A DNA stretch of 64,000 nt from Pseudomonas paralcaligenes (GTDB lineage: Bacteria > Pseudomonadota > Gammaproteobacteria > Pseudomonadales > Pseudomonadaceae). The DNA lies in the NCBI RefSeq assembly GCF_019655855.1, contig NZ_BPFX01000003.1, positions 1 to 64,000 of the forward strand. The letters are read 5' to 3'. Every line of letters starts with the position of its first letter. Position 1 is the stretch's first letter. This document shows positions 49,895 through 58,381 of the stretch, in pieces. The translations under genes and the position numbers were made by a program. Below the pieces are notes generated by a model. The model did no database searches, had not been told where the DNA came from, and saw only the letters and a program-made list of their open reading frames with translations.

Positions 49895-50260
49895 ATGCAA
49901 CTCGCGATCAAGGAATTCTTCGACGCCTTCCCTGCCCACAGCGTTTCGATCAAGCCTCGTCCCGACGGCATGCTGCTGCTGACCCTGACCAAGGAAAACG
50001 AGGTCGAGCTGGTCAAGGCGATCGACAGCGCCGCCATCTTCAACCCGTCGAGCGTGCGCGAGCTGATCTTCGACGTGACCCTGAGCCTCAAGCTGGCCAA
50101 CGGACAGGCCATCGAGAAGGACGACGGCGACCGCTGGGGCCTACGCAACCTGCCGACCTTCACCGGCGGCCCGATCCACGTCACCGCGTCGCGCATGCTG
50201 GTGCACAAGCGCAAGATGGAACTGATGCAGAAGCAGCGTCGCGAGGCCGTCGCCGTCTGA
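49895..50260 (+). CDS. Small uncharacterised protein, possibly DUF3509-like
   Basis: The 121-residue product begins MQLAIKEFFDAFPAHSVSIK and contains PRPDGMLLLTLTKENEVELV. The latter resembles the DUF3509 proteins common in Pseudomonas, but I am not certain of this. There is no signal or membrane segment. The C terminus (SRMLVHKRKMELMQKQRREA) is strongly basic and probably helical. A GGGAGTAGAGAGAG Shine-Dalgarno region precedes the ATG. It is transcribed alone from a sigma54 promoter with IHF and enhancer-like sites, so it is probably expressed under a specific nutritional condition. Confidence 0.8.
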   Translation: MQLAIKEFFDAFPAHSVSIKPRPDGMLLLTLTKENEVELVKAIDSAAIFNPSSVRELIFDVTLSLKLANGQAIEKDDGDRWGLRNLPTFTGGPIHVTASRMLVHKRKMELMQKQRREAVAV

Positions 50261-50306
50261 GGTATGCCGCGGCATGGCGCGGGCGAGCGGAGCAGGCATG
50301 AGCCAC

Positions 50307-50333
50307 TAAAGTTTTGCGTGCGACAACCGCCAC
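50307..50333 (+). promoter_or_regulatory. Possible FliA (sigma28) promoter of the chemoreceptor gene
   Basis: TAAAGTTT at 50307-50314 is a perfect sigma28 -35. After 11 bases ACCGCCAC (50326-50333) matches the GCCGATAA -10 at four of eight positions. Chemoreceptor genes are often FliA-dependent. Confidence 0.4.
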
Positions 50334-50385
50334 AGTAGGAAGGCCGCCGACAGACGCGGCCCCTACCGTCGGATGGAACTGCCGT

Positions 50386-52026
50386 ATGCTCCTGCGCAAC
50401 CTCAGCCTGCAAGCCAAGCTCCTGCTGGCGTTCACCCTGGTGAACCTGATCAGCATCGCCGCCTTCATCAGCTACGCCCAGTACGCCAAGTCCCAGGACA
50501 TCCGCGCGCAGATGGACAACCGCCTGCGCGCGGCGGCGCACGCGGTGCCGCGCCTGCTCGGCGATGACTATTTGGACCGCGCGCGCAGCGCCGATGGCCT
50601 CAGGGACGGCGAATACCTGGCCCAGGTGCGCAACCTCGGCGAGTACGCGGCCGAGGTGGACCTCAAGTACGCCTACACCCTGATGGTGGATGCCGGCGGC
50701 CAGGTGGCCTACCTCTCCGACGGTGCCAGCGACGACGACATCGCCTCCGACACCTATGCCAAGCACCTCGAACACTACGCCGACGCCAGCCCGGCGGTGA
50801 CCGCCGCCGCGCGCAGCGGCCAGGTGCAGTTCGACGAATACACCGACAGCTACGGCAGCTTCCGCTCGATCTTTCTGCCGCTGCGCACCGCCACCGGCCA
50901 GCCCTACGTGGTGGGCGTGGACGTCACCCTCGACAGCCTCGACCAGGCCATCCACGACAGCCTGCGCAGCCTCCTGCTGATCGGCGCCGCCACCCTCGGC
51001 GTCGGCCTGCTGCTGTCCTGGCTGGCGGCGCGCATGTTGGTGCGTGGCATCCGCCAGCTCACCGGGCAGCTCAACCGCATCGCCGACAACCGCGACCTGT
51101 CGCGGCCCATCGCCCTGGTCAGCGGCGACGAGCTGGGGCAGATGGGCGAGCGCCTGTCCGGCCTGCTGCAGGACTTGCGCCAGACCCTGGCTGGCGCCTC
51201 CGGCATGGCCGACAGCAACCAGCAGCTGGCCGACACCTTCCTGCTGCGCGCCGACGACATCACCCGGCAGATCCAGCAGGCCGCGGGGCAACTGGCCGAC
51301 GTCGACCAGCACGGCCAGTCGATCCAGCACGCGGCCGGGCATTCCTCCAGCCTGTCCGGCGCGGTGCGCGCCAACCTGGAGCGCGCCAGCGGCGAACTCA
51401 GCCGCGCCCACCAGGAACTGCAGCGGCTGATTGGCGACGTGCACGGCAGCACCTCGGCCAACGTCGAACTGGCTTCCGATCTCGACGGCCTCAGCCGCGA
51501 GGCCGAGCAGATCGGCCAGGTGCTGCAGATGATCGCCGGCATCTCCGAGCAGACCAACCTGCTGGCCCTCAACGCGGCCATCGAGGCGGCCCGCGCCGGC
51601 GAGGCGGGGCGCGGCTTCGCCGTGGTCGCCGACGAGGTGCGCAAGCTGGCCGGCCAGACCCAGACGGTGCTGGGCGATGCCCATCAGGTGATCGACAAGG
51701 TCACCGGCTCCATCCGCCAGATCGCCCAGCGCATGGGCAGCACCGCCGAGCGCTCGCGGGCCCTGGCCGGCGACGCCGACGAGGCCCTGGAGGCGCTCGA
51801 CGCGCTGGTGCAGCAGATGGGCCAGGTCAGCACCACGGTGGACCAGGCCCTGGCCAGCAGCGAGGAAATCCAGCGCGCCGTGGCCGACATGTCCGGCCGC
51901 CTCGGCGGCATGCGCGATGCCTTCGAACACACCCGCCAGGACGTCGACGCGATCAACCGCTCCGCCGCCGAGCTGGGCGATACCGCCCGCGCGCTGAAGG
52001 GCGGGCTGGGCGTGTTCCGCACCTGA
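50386..52026 (+). CDS. Methyl-accepting chemotaxis protein
   Basis: The 546-residue receptor begins [20 protein letters not shown] at ATG 50386. It has a transmembrane segment (about 10-30), a periplasmic sensor of about 160 residues (single Cache-like: [40 protein letters not shown]) and a second membrane segment (about 195-215). A HAMP domain follows, then a cytoplasmic coiled-coil hairpin whose tip reads [20 protein letters not shown]. No C-terminal CheR-docking pentapeptide is seen. The ligand is unknown. Confidence 0.93.
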   Translation: MLLRNLSLQAKLLLAFTLVNLISIAAFISYAQYAKSQDIRAQMDNRLRAAAHAVPRLLGDDYLDRARSADGLRDGEYLAQVRNLGEYAAEVDLKYAYTLMVDAGGQVAYLSDGASDDDIASDTYAKHLEHYADASPAVTAAARSGQVQFDEYTDSYGSFRSIFLPLRTATGQPYVVGVDVTLDSLDQAIHDSLRSLLLIGAATLGVGLLLSWLAARMLVRGIRQLTGQLNRIADNRDLSRPIALVSGDELGQMGERLSGLLQDLRQTLAGASGMADSNQQLADTFLLRADDITRQIQQAAGQLADVDQHGQSIQHAAGHSSSLSGAVRANLERASGELSRAHQELQRLIGDVHGSTSANVELASDLDGLSREAEQIGQVLQMIAGISEQTNLLALNAAIEAARAGEAGRGFAVVADEVRKLAGQTQTVLGDAHQVIDKVTGSIRQIAQRMGSTAERSRALAGDADEALEALDALVQQMGQVSTTVDQALASSEEIQRAVADMSGRLGGMRDAFEHTRQDVDAINRSAAELGDTARALKGGLGVFRT

Positions 52027-52036
52027 TCCCAACCCT

Positions 52037-52097
52037 CGTAGGGTGTGCCGCGCGCACTGGCCGCCCGGTGCAATCGGTGCGCGCGGCGCACCCTACG
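52037..52097. repeat. Long inverted repeat between convergent genes
   Basis: CGTAGGGTGTGCCGCGCGCA (52037-52056) is the inverted match, with one change, of TGCGCGCGGCGCACCCTACG (52078-52097). It lies between the chemoreceptor and the lysR-type gene and contains the stop codon of the latter. It may act as a two-way terminator, or be a dispersed repeat. Confidence 0.8.
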
Positions 52098-53013
52098 TGG
52101 CGTCTCTCAGCCAGGGCGCGCTCGCCAGGCGGGCCTGGAGGAAGTCGCACAGCGCCGCCACCTTGCGTGAGCCGCGCCCGGCGCGCGGATAGAGCGCGTA
52201 GATGCCGTCGTCCACCGGCGTGGCGCCGATGTCGATCTCCCGCAGGGCGCCGCTGTCCAGCGCGCGCTGGGCGATGAAGCGCGGCAGCACCGCCAGCCCC
52301 AGGCCACGTACCGCCATCTCGCACATGATCTCGCCGTTGTTGCTGGTGAAGCGCCCCTGGGGCGCCAGGCTGAAGGGCTCGCCATCGCCTTCCGGAGACC
52401 TGAAGGTCCAGACCTGGCCGGTGCTGACGTTGCTGTAGCCGATGCCCGGGTGACGGGCGATTTCCGTTGCGCTGGCGGGCACACCGTGGCGCGCGGCGTA
52501 GTCCGGGCTGCAGCAGAGCACCCGTGGGCTGGCGGCCAGCCTGCGGGCGATCAGCGCGCTGTCGCCCAGGCGCGAGATGCGGATGCACAGGTCGTAGCCT
52601 TCCCGCTCGAAGTCGAGGATGCGGTCGTCCAGCTGCAGGTCGACCCGCAGCTCCGGCTGCTCGGCCATGAACTCGGCGAGCAGCGGCGCCAGCCACAGGG
52701 TGCCGAAGCTCATCGGCGCCTGCAGGCGCAGGTGGCCGCGCAGGCCGCTCTCGCTGCTGGCGGCCGTCTCGGCGGCCTCGGTCAGCTGCGCCAGGGCCTG
52801 GCGCGCCTGCTCGTAGAACTGCAGGCCGGTGTCGCTGGGCGTCACCCGGCGGGTGGAGCGGTGCAGCAGGCGGGTGGCGAGGTGCTTCTCCAGGTCGCTC
52901 AGGCGCTTGCTGACCACCGACTTGGACAGCCCCATGCGCTGGGCGGCCTGGCTGACGCTGCCCAGCTCGACGACGCGAAGGAAGGTTTCGATTTCCTGCA
53001 GGTCCAGTTTCAT
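52093..53013 (-). CDS. LysR-family transcriptional regulator
   Basis: The 306-residue product begins MKLDLQEIETFLRVVELGSV with a winged helix-turn-helix (VSQAAQRMGLSKSVVSKRLS). A substrate-binding domain follows from about residue 92. It is divergent from the YcaC-like hydrolase gene across 156 bases and probably regulates it. Its stop codon lies in an inverted repeat. Confidence 0.93.
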   Translation of the reverse strand: MKLDLQEIETFLRVVELGSVSQAAQRMGLSKSVVSKRLSDLEKHLATRLLHRSTRRVTPSDTGLQFYEQARQALAQLTEAAETAASSESGLRGHLRLQAPMSFGTLWLAPLLAEFMAEQPELRVDLQLDDRILDFEREGYDLCIRISRLGDSALIARRLAASPRVLCCSPDYAARHGVPASATEIARHPGIGYSNVSTGQVWTFRSPEGDGEPFSLAPQGRFTSNNGEIMCEMAVRGLGLAVLPRFIAQRALDSGALREIDIGATPVDDGIYALYPRAGRGSRKVAALCDFLQARLASAPWLRDAT

Positions 53014-53169
53014 GCGGCCTCCTGGCAGTTGATCGGCGCAGCATAGCCTCCGCGCGCGTGCCGATTGTTCGCGCCGGGCGAAAAGCCATTTCGCCGATGG
53101 GCGGGCTGTGGCCGGCGGGCCGCTGGTCTAGCCTGGAATTCCTTCCACTCAGCCTTCGGAGATACCGCC

Positions 53170-53784
53170 ATGCCCTTCACCTACAAGCGCCTGGACAAGG
53201 ACGACGCCGTCCTGCTGCTGATCGACCACCAGGCCGGCCTGCTGTCGCTGGTGCGTGACTACAGCCCCGACGAATTCAAGAACAACGTGCTGGCCCTGGC
53301 CGACATCGCCAGGTTCTTCAAGCTGCCGACCATCCTCACCACCAGCTTCGAAACCGGCCCCAACGGCCCGCTGGTGCCCGAGCTGAAGGCGATGTTCCCG
53401 GACGCGCCCTACATCGCCCGTCCCGGGCAGATCAACGCCTGGGACAACGAGGACTTCGTCGCCGCCGTCAAGGCCACCGGCCGTCGCCAACTGATCATCG
53501 CCGGGGTGGTCACCGACGTCTGCGTCGCCTTCCCGACCCTGTCGGCGCTGGAGGCCGGCTACGACGTCTTCGTGGTGACCGACGCCTCCGGCACCTTCAA
53601 CACCAGCGTGCGCGACGCCGCCCTGGCCCGCATGGCCCATGCCGGCGCGCAGCTGGTCAACTGGTTCAGCGTGGGTGGCGAACTGCACCGCGACTGGCGC
53701 AACGACATCGAGGGCTTCGGCGGCATCCTCGGCGGCCACCTGCCGGCCTACGCCAACCTGATCCAGAGCTTCAACCAGCGCTGA
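53170..53784 (+). CDS. YcaC-like isochorismatase-family hydrolase
   Basis: The 204-residue cytoplasmic enzyme begins MPFTYKRLDKDDAVLLLIDH. D19 and C118 (GVVTDVCVAFPTLSALEAGY) are at the catalytic positions of the cysteine hydrolase fold. The close match of YIARPGQINAWDNEDFVAAV and LHRDWRNDIEGFGG to YcaC places it in that subfamily, whose natural substrate is unknown. The ATG at 53170 is preferred to an upstream in-frame start. Confidence 0.9.
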   Translation: MPFTYKRLDKDDAVLLLIDHQAGLLSLVRDYSPDEFKNNVLALADIARFFKLPTILTTSFETGPNGPLVPELKAMFPDAPYIARPGQINAWDNEDFVAAVKATGRRQLIIAGVVTDVCVAFPTLSALEAGYDVFVVTDASGTFNTSVRDAALARMAHAGAQLVNWFSVGGELHRDWRNDIEGFGGILGGHLPAYANLIQSFNQR

Positions 53785-53971
53785 CGCGCGCATGGGGGAG
53801 GCGGCCCGGGCCGCCCCCGACCTCCCGATTCATTGTCGGCTCTCCTGCCGCAATCCCGCCGATTGCCTTGACCGTTTTCAGGTTCTTCGCTGGCCGTTTG
53901 GGACCTCATGCGCCGGACGGCGCTGCTCTAGTGTGAGCGGCATCGTGATGAACCGGCGTTCGGAGGGGACT

Positions 53972-54370
53972 ATGCAGGCAGGGCGGGGCTTGAGCCGGAG
54001 GGCTGCCAGTGGCTGGCGCAACCGGGCCTTGGGGCTGGGGTTGTGCGCGCTGCTGGCGGGCTGTGGCGACGAGGGCGGGGCGCAGGCGCGGGCGGGCGAT
54101 CCGCAGGCCATGCCGGCGGATGCCGCACTGGCCCAGTTGTATGCCGCCAGCTGCCGGCAGTGCCATGCCAACCCGTCTGCCGGCGCGCCGCTGACCGGCG
54201 ACGCCGTGGCCTGGGCGCCGCGCCTGGCCAAGGGCATGGACACCCTGCTGGAGCACAGCATCAACGGCTTCCAGGGCATGCCGCCGATGGGGCTGTGCAT
54301 GCAGTGCTCGGCGGAGGAATTCCAGGCGCTGATCGAGTTCATGTCGGCCACGCCGACGGAGGGCCGCTGA
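53972..54370 (+). CDS. c-type cytochrome lipoprotein
   Basis: The 132-residue product starts at ATG 53972 behind a GGAGGGG Shine-Dalgarno. A lipoprotein signal ends in LLAGC (cysteine near residue 30), so it should be membrane-anchored on the periplasmic side. One haem-binding motif CRQCH lies near residues 61-65. Downstream methionines (MPPMGLCMQC) include the likely axial ligand; the additional CMQC pair is unusual. It begins the exported redox gene group and ends one base before the FAD oxidase gene, so it is a likely electron acceptor for that enzyme. Confidence 0.88.
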   Translation: MQAGRGLSRRAASGWRNRALGLGLCALLAGCGDEGGAQARAGDPQAMPADAALAQLYAASCRQCHANPSAGAPLTGDAVAWAPRLAKGMDTLLEHSINGFQGMPPMGLCMQCSAEEFQALIEFMSATPTEGR

Positions 54371-54371
54371 C

Positions 54372-55766
54372 ATGGGCCAGCCGTTCTCCCGCCGCCAACT
54401 GTTGCAACGCGCCAGCTTGCTGGGCGCCGTGCTGGCGCTGCCGGGCCGCTCGCTGTGGGCCGAGCCGACGCTCGCGTCGCGGCCGATTCCCTGGCGCAAC
54501 TGGTCCGGCGCGCAGAGTTGTCTGCCGCTGGAGCGACTGGCGCCGAAGAACCTGGACGAACTGATCCAGGCCATCCGCCAGGCGCCGGGCAAGATCCGCC
54601 CGGTCGGCTCGGGGCATTCCTTCAGCGCGCTGGTGCCCACCGACGGCACCCTGCTGTCGCTCAGCCACTTCTCCGGGCTGCTGGAGCATGACGCGCAGAC
54701 CCTGCAGGCCGAGTTCGCCGGCGGCACGCCGATGTCGCAGATGGGCGCGCCGCTCAAGGACGTCGGCCAGGCACTGATCAACATGGCCGACATCGACTAC
54801 CAGACCCTGGCCGGGGCGATCGCCACCTCGACCCACGGCACCGGCGTCGACTTCGGCTCCTATTCCGCCCAGGTCTGCGGCCTGCAGCTGGTCAGCGCCG
54901 CCGGCGACGTGCTCGATTGCAGCCGCGAGAACAATCCCGCGCTGTTCGACGCCGCGCGGGTGTCGCTCGGTGCGCTGGGTGTGGTCACCCGCGTGCGCTT
55001 GCAGAACCGCCGCGCCTACCGGCTGCGCGAGCGCCAGTGGATCGCCAAGACCGAGGAGCTGCTGGAGGACATCGACAACCTCACGCGCGACAACCAGCAC
55101 TGGGAGATGCTGGTGGTCACCCACTCCGACTACGCGCTGTCGGTGGCGCTGAACGAGACCGAGGACCCGGAGACGCCGCCGCTGCCGCCGGACGAGGAGG
55201 GCGGCAACGGCTTCGTCGGGCTGATCGAGGGGCTGGACAAGTACCTGAGCGACTTCCCCGACCTGCGCCGCAGCCTGCTGAACAACATGCGCCACCTGGC
55301 CAGCTTCGAGGACCGGGTGGACGACTCCTACGAAGTCTTCGCCAACGTGCGCAACGTGCGCTTCAACGAGATGGAGTACTCGGTGCCGGCCGAGCAGGGC
55401 CCGGCCTGCCTGCGCGAGATCCTCAAGCGCATCGACGACGGCAACTTGCGCACCTGGTTCCCCATCGAGTACCGCTACGTCAAGGCCGACGATATTCCCC
55501 TGAGCATGTTCGAGGGGCGCGACAGCTGCGCGATCTCGGTACACCAGCACTATGCGATGGACCATCACAACTTCTTCGCCGCGATCGAGCCGATCTTCTG
55601 GAAGTATCAGGGGCGGCCACACTGGGGCAAGCTGCACAGCCTGGGCGCGCGCCAGCTGGAGGCGCTGTACCCGCGCTGGAAGGAGTTCACCGAGGTGCGC
55701 CAGGCGCTGGACCCGCGCGGCCGCTTCGTCAACGCGCACCTGGCCGGCATCTTCGGCCTTGCTTGA
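54372..55766 (+). CDS. Tat-exported FAD-linked lactone-oxidase-like protein
   Basis: The 464-residue product begins MGQPFSRRQLLQRASLLGAV, with a twin-arginine motif (FSRRQLLQ) followed by a hydrophobic stretch and AEP cleavage region. The FAD-binding domain (PCMH type) has IRPVGSGHSFSALVPTDGTL and a second contact near ATSTHGTGVDFGSY. The C-terminal part matches the D-arabinono/L-gulono-1,4-lactone oxidase domain (LGARQLEALYPRWKEFTEVR). The substrate is unknown; a sugar lactone or polyol is likely from the family. It should act in the periplasm and could pass electrons to the preceding cytochrome. Confidence 0.88.
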   Translation: MGQPFSRRQLLQRASLLGAVLALPGRSLWAEPTLASRPIPWRNWSGAQSCLPLERLAPKNLDELIQAIRQAPGKIRPVGSGHSFSALVPTDGTLLSLSHFSGLLEHDAQTLQAEFAGGTPMSQMGAPLKDVGQALINMADIDYQTLAGAIATSTHGTGVDFGSYSAQVCGLQLVSAAGDVLDCSRENNPALFDAARVSLGALGVVTRVRLQNRRAYRLRERQWIAKTEELLEDIDNLTRDNQHWEMLVVTHSDYALSVALNETEDPETPPLPPDEEGGNGFVGLIEGLDKYLSDFPDLRRSLLNNMRHLASFEDRVDDSYEVFANVRNVRFNEMEYSVPAEQGPACLREILKRIDDGNLRTWFPIEYRYVKADDIPLSMFEGRDSCAISVHQHYAMDHHNFFAAIEPIFWKYQGRPHWGKLHSLGARQLEALYPRWKEFTEVRQALDPRGRFVNAHLAGIFGLA

Positions 55767-55775
55767 GGAGTGGCG

Positions 55776-57050
55776 ATGAAGCGACGTTCTTTCGTACTGG
55801 CCGGCCTGGGCGCCGGCGGGCTGCTGGCCGCGGCGTGGCTGCGTCCGCGCGATCACGGCCAGCCGCACGACGCCTACTTCCAGGCGCTGAACCAGGAGCT
55901 GAAGGCCAACGGACCGATGCGCCCGGCGCTGGTGATCGACCTCGACCGGCTCGACCACAACATCGAGGTGATACGCCAGTTCCTCGCGCGCAGCGGCAAG
56001 CACCTGCGCCTGGTGGAGAAGTCCCTGCCGGCTCCCGATCTGCTGCGCTACATCGGCGAGCGCATCGGCACCCGGCGGCTGATGTCCTTCCACCAGCCGT
56101 TCCTCAATCACGACGCGCGGCTGTTCCCCGAGGCCGACATCCTGCTCGGCAAGCCGCTGCCGGTGCGCTCGGCGCAGTTGTTCTACGAGCGCCACCGCGG
56201 CCCGTTCGACCCGGCCCGCCAGTTGCAGTGGCTGATCGACACCCCCGAGCGCCTGGGGCAGTACCTGGCCTTGGCTCAAGGCTTGGGCACGCGGCTGCGC
56301 ATCAACATCGAACTGGACGTCGGCCTGCACCGCGGCGGCGTGCACGACACCCAGGCGCTGGGGCAGCTGCTGCAGCTGATCGCGGACAACCCGCAGCACC
56401 TGGAATTCGCCGGCTTCATGGGCTACGACCCGTTCGTCGGCATGAACCTGCCGGACCTGCTCGGCACCCAGGACGAGCTGCTGGCCAAGGTGATGGCGCT
56501 GTACCAGGGTCATGTGGATTTCACCCGCCAGCGCTTCCCCGCCCTGTGGCGCGAGGGCCTGACCCTGAACACCGCCGGCAGCCCCAGCTACCGCGCCCAC
56601 GAGGGCGAGTCGCTGAGCACCGAGGTGGCCATCGGCACCGGCCTGCTCAAGCCCAGCCACTACGATCTGCCCTCGCTGGCCGAGCACGTGCCGGCGGTGT
56701 ACATCGCCACGCCGGTGCTCAAGCGCACCGGGGCGCTGCGCATCCCGGCGCTGGACGAGAAGTCGCGGCTGTTCTCCTGGTGGGACGTCAACCAGCGCGA
56801 GACCTTCTTCATCTATGGCGGCAACTGGCAGGCCGACTTCGCCTCGCCCGCCGGGCTGCAGCTGAGCGGTGTGTACGGACGCAGCTCGAACCAGGAGCTG
56901 GTCAACGGCTCGCCAGCGGTGGGGCTGGGGGTGGACGACCAGGTGTTCCTGCGGCCGACCCAGAGCGAGTCGGTGCTGTTGCAGTTCGGCGACCTGCTGG
57001 CGGTACGCGGCGGCCGCATCGTCGAGCGCTGGCCGGTGTATCAGGAATAG
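55776..57050 (+). CDS. Tat-exported PLP enzyme of the alanine-racemase/D-serine-dehydratase fold
   Basis: The 424-residue product begins MKRRSFVLAGLGAGGLLAAA, a twin-arginine signal (KRRSFVL). The ATG at 55776 follows GAGGAG. After PALVIDLDRLDHNIEVIRQF comes RLVEKSLPAP, whose K82 is the likely PLP lysine. The fold-type III barrel continues through RINIELDVGLHRGG. Family members racemise or dehydrate D-amino or hydroxy amino acids. PLP enzymes are rarely exported, and a folded Tat route fits a cofactor-bound protein. It follows the oxidase gene by nine bases in a three-gene unit. Confidence 0.85.
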   Translation: MKRRSFVLAGLGAGGLLAAAWLRPRDHGQPHDAYFQALNQELKANGPMRPALVIDLDRLDHNIEVIRQFLARSGKHLRLVEKSLPAPDLLRYIGERIGTRRLMSFHQPFLNHDARLFPEADILLGKPLPVRSAQLFYERHRGPFDPARQLQWLIDTPERLGQYLALAQGLGTRLRINIELDVGLHRGGVHDTQALGQLLQLIADNPQHLEFAGFMGYDPFVGMNLPDLLGTQDELLAKVMALYQGHVDFTRQRFPALWREGLTLNTAGSPSYRAHEGESLSTEVAIGTGLLKPSHYDLPSLAEHVPAVYIATPVLKRTGALRIPALDEKSRLFSWWDVNQRETFFIYGGNWQADFASPAGLQLSGVYGRSSNQELVNGSPAVGLGVDDQVFLRPTQSESVLLQFGDLLAVRGGRIVERWPVYQE

Positions 57051-57054
57051 ATCT

Positions 57055-57154
57055 CCCCTCTCCCTTCGGGAGAGGGGCCGGGGGTGAGGGCCCCGCCGGC
57101 TGCTCCGTGTTGCCTGTGGCACCCTCACCCCTACCCTCTCCCAAGGGGAGAGGG
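57055..57154. repeat. Compound hairpin repeat between convergent genes
   Basis: Two hairpins (CCCCTCTCCC with GGGAGAGGGG at 57055-57077, and CCCTCTCCC with GGGGAGAGGG at 57134-57154) enclose GGGGTGAGGG and CCCTCACCCC as outer arms. It fills the gap between two convergent genes and is probably a dispersed repeat acting as a terminator. Confidence 0.8.
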
Positions 57155-57171
57155 AGTCCCGAGGCGCGCTC

Positions 57172-58209
57172 TCAGCTTTCCTGCACGATACGCTGCTTCG
57201 CCGTGCGCGGGGTCACGCCGGTCCAGCGCTTGAAGGCGCGGCGGAAGTTGCGCACGTCGCTGAAGCCGGTGGCGCAGGCCACGTCGATCAGCCGGTTGTC
57301 GCGCTGGCCGAGCAGTTGCAGCGCCCGCGCCCGGCGCAGTTCGTCGACGATTCCGTGATAGCTCAGGCCCGCGTCGCCGATGCGCCGGCGCAGGGTGCGC
57401 TCGCTCAGGTTCAGCTGGCTGGCCAGTTGGCTCAGGGACGGCGGCGCCTCGAGATTCTTGCGCACCTCGCGCTCGATGGTCTCGATCAGATCGCTCAGTC
57501 CCTGTTCGTGCCGGCTCGCCCCGTCCAGCAGCATGCAGGCCTCGGCCACCACGTAGTCGTCGCGGGTCGGCAGCGGCAGTTCCAGCCAGGCGGCCGGGAA
57601 TTGCATCAGGTTGTGCTCGCTGGCGAAGCGCAGCGGGCAGCGGAACAGTTCTTCGTAGCGCTGCGCGTGCGGCGGGGCGGGGTACTGCACCTCGATGCGG
57701 CTGGCGACCAGGTCCGCGCCGGCCAGGAAGCGGACGATGGCCAGGCTGCTGGAGAACGCCTCCTCCAGGTAGAACACCGCCACGTCCGGGTCGAAGAAGC
57801 GCGGCGTGGCGTAGAACATCACCTGGCCGCCGACGATCTCCATGCGGTAGTCGAGCAGGCTGCCGATGTGCCACTGGTAGCGCAGCCCCAGGTCCAGCGC
57901 CGTGCCCAGGTCCGGGCAGGCCAGCATGGCCAGGCCGACCAGCCCCCAGGACACCGGCGTCTGCCGGCTGCCGACCGTCAGCCCCAGGCCGCTGTCGCCC
58001 AGCACCTGGCGGGCGCGCCGCACCAGCTGGTAGCTCTGCCGGAAGGACAGGCGGTAGTCCGGCCGTTTCAGATCCTCCGGGGCGAAGCCCAGGCCGCGGC
58101 ACAGCAGCGCCGGGTCATGGCCGCAGGCGACCGCGTGCTGCAGCAGGAAGCGGGAAATCTGCGGCGGTGCCGAGGCTTCCGAATAGCGCGGATCGACGAT
58201 GGGTTTCAT
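57172..58209 (-). CDS. AraC-family regulator, SphR-like
   Basis: The 345-residue product starts MKPIVDPRYSEASAPPQISR at 58209, behind GAGGGA. An Arabinose_bd-type N-terminal region is followed by an AraC domain (SLSQLASQLNLSERTLRRRI; LIDVACATGFSDVRNFRRAF). Its divergence from a DUF1302 outer-membrane gene, with a ceramidase gene nearby, resembles the P. aeruginosa SphR-SphA pair, where SphR responds to sphingosine. The identification rests on context and general resemblance. Confidence 0.8.
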   Translation of the reverse strand: MKPIVDPRYSEASAPPQISRFLLQHAVACGHDPALLCRGLGFAPEDLKRPDYRLSFRQSYQLVRRARQVLGDSGLGLTVGSRQTPVSWGLVGLAMLACPDLGTALDLGLRYQWHIGSLLDYRMEIVGGQVMFYATPRFFDPDVAVFYLEEAFSSSLAIVRFLAGADLVASRIEVQYPAPPHAQRYEELFRCPLRFASEHNLMQFPAAWLELPLPTRDDYVVAEACMLLDGASRHEQGLSDLIETIEREVRKNLEAPPSLSQLASQLNLSERTLRRRIGDAGLSYHGIVDELRRARALQLLGQRDNRLIDVACATGFSDVRNFRRAFKRWTGVTPRTAKQRIVQES

Positions 58210-58310
58210 GCCTGTGCATCCCTCACTGCCCGAAGATGGCTGCCCGGCAGTGTGCCGCAAATACCTCGCGATGAAAGTGTTTGAAAATGTGACAGGCCTC
58301 TTGAGCCCTC

Positions 58311-58354
58311 CTTTTTGTCCGTTTTGGCCCCATGCCGGCTTTTTTGTTGCCGTT
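58311..58354 (+). promoter_or_regulatory. Possible AraC-type operator upstream of the DUF1302 gene
   Basis: Two imperfect direct repeats, CTTTTTGTCCGTT (58311-58323) and CTTTTTTGTTGCCGTT (58339-58354), lie 28 bases apart just upstream of the DUF1302 gene. AraC-type activators often bind paired direct repeats here, but no -35/-10 pair is clear. Confidence 0.35.
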
Positions 58355-58381
58355 AATTTCGACGGGACTCAGGAGGTGCAT

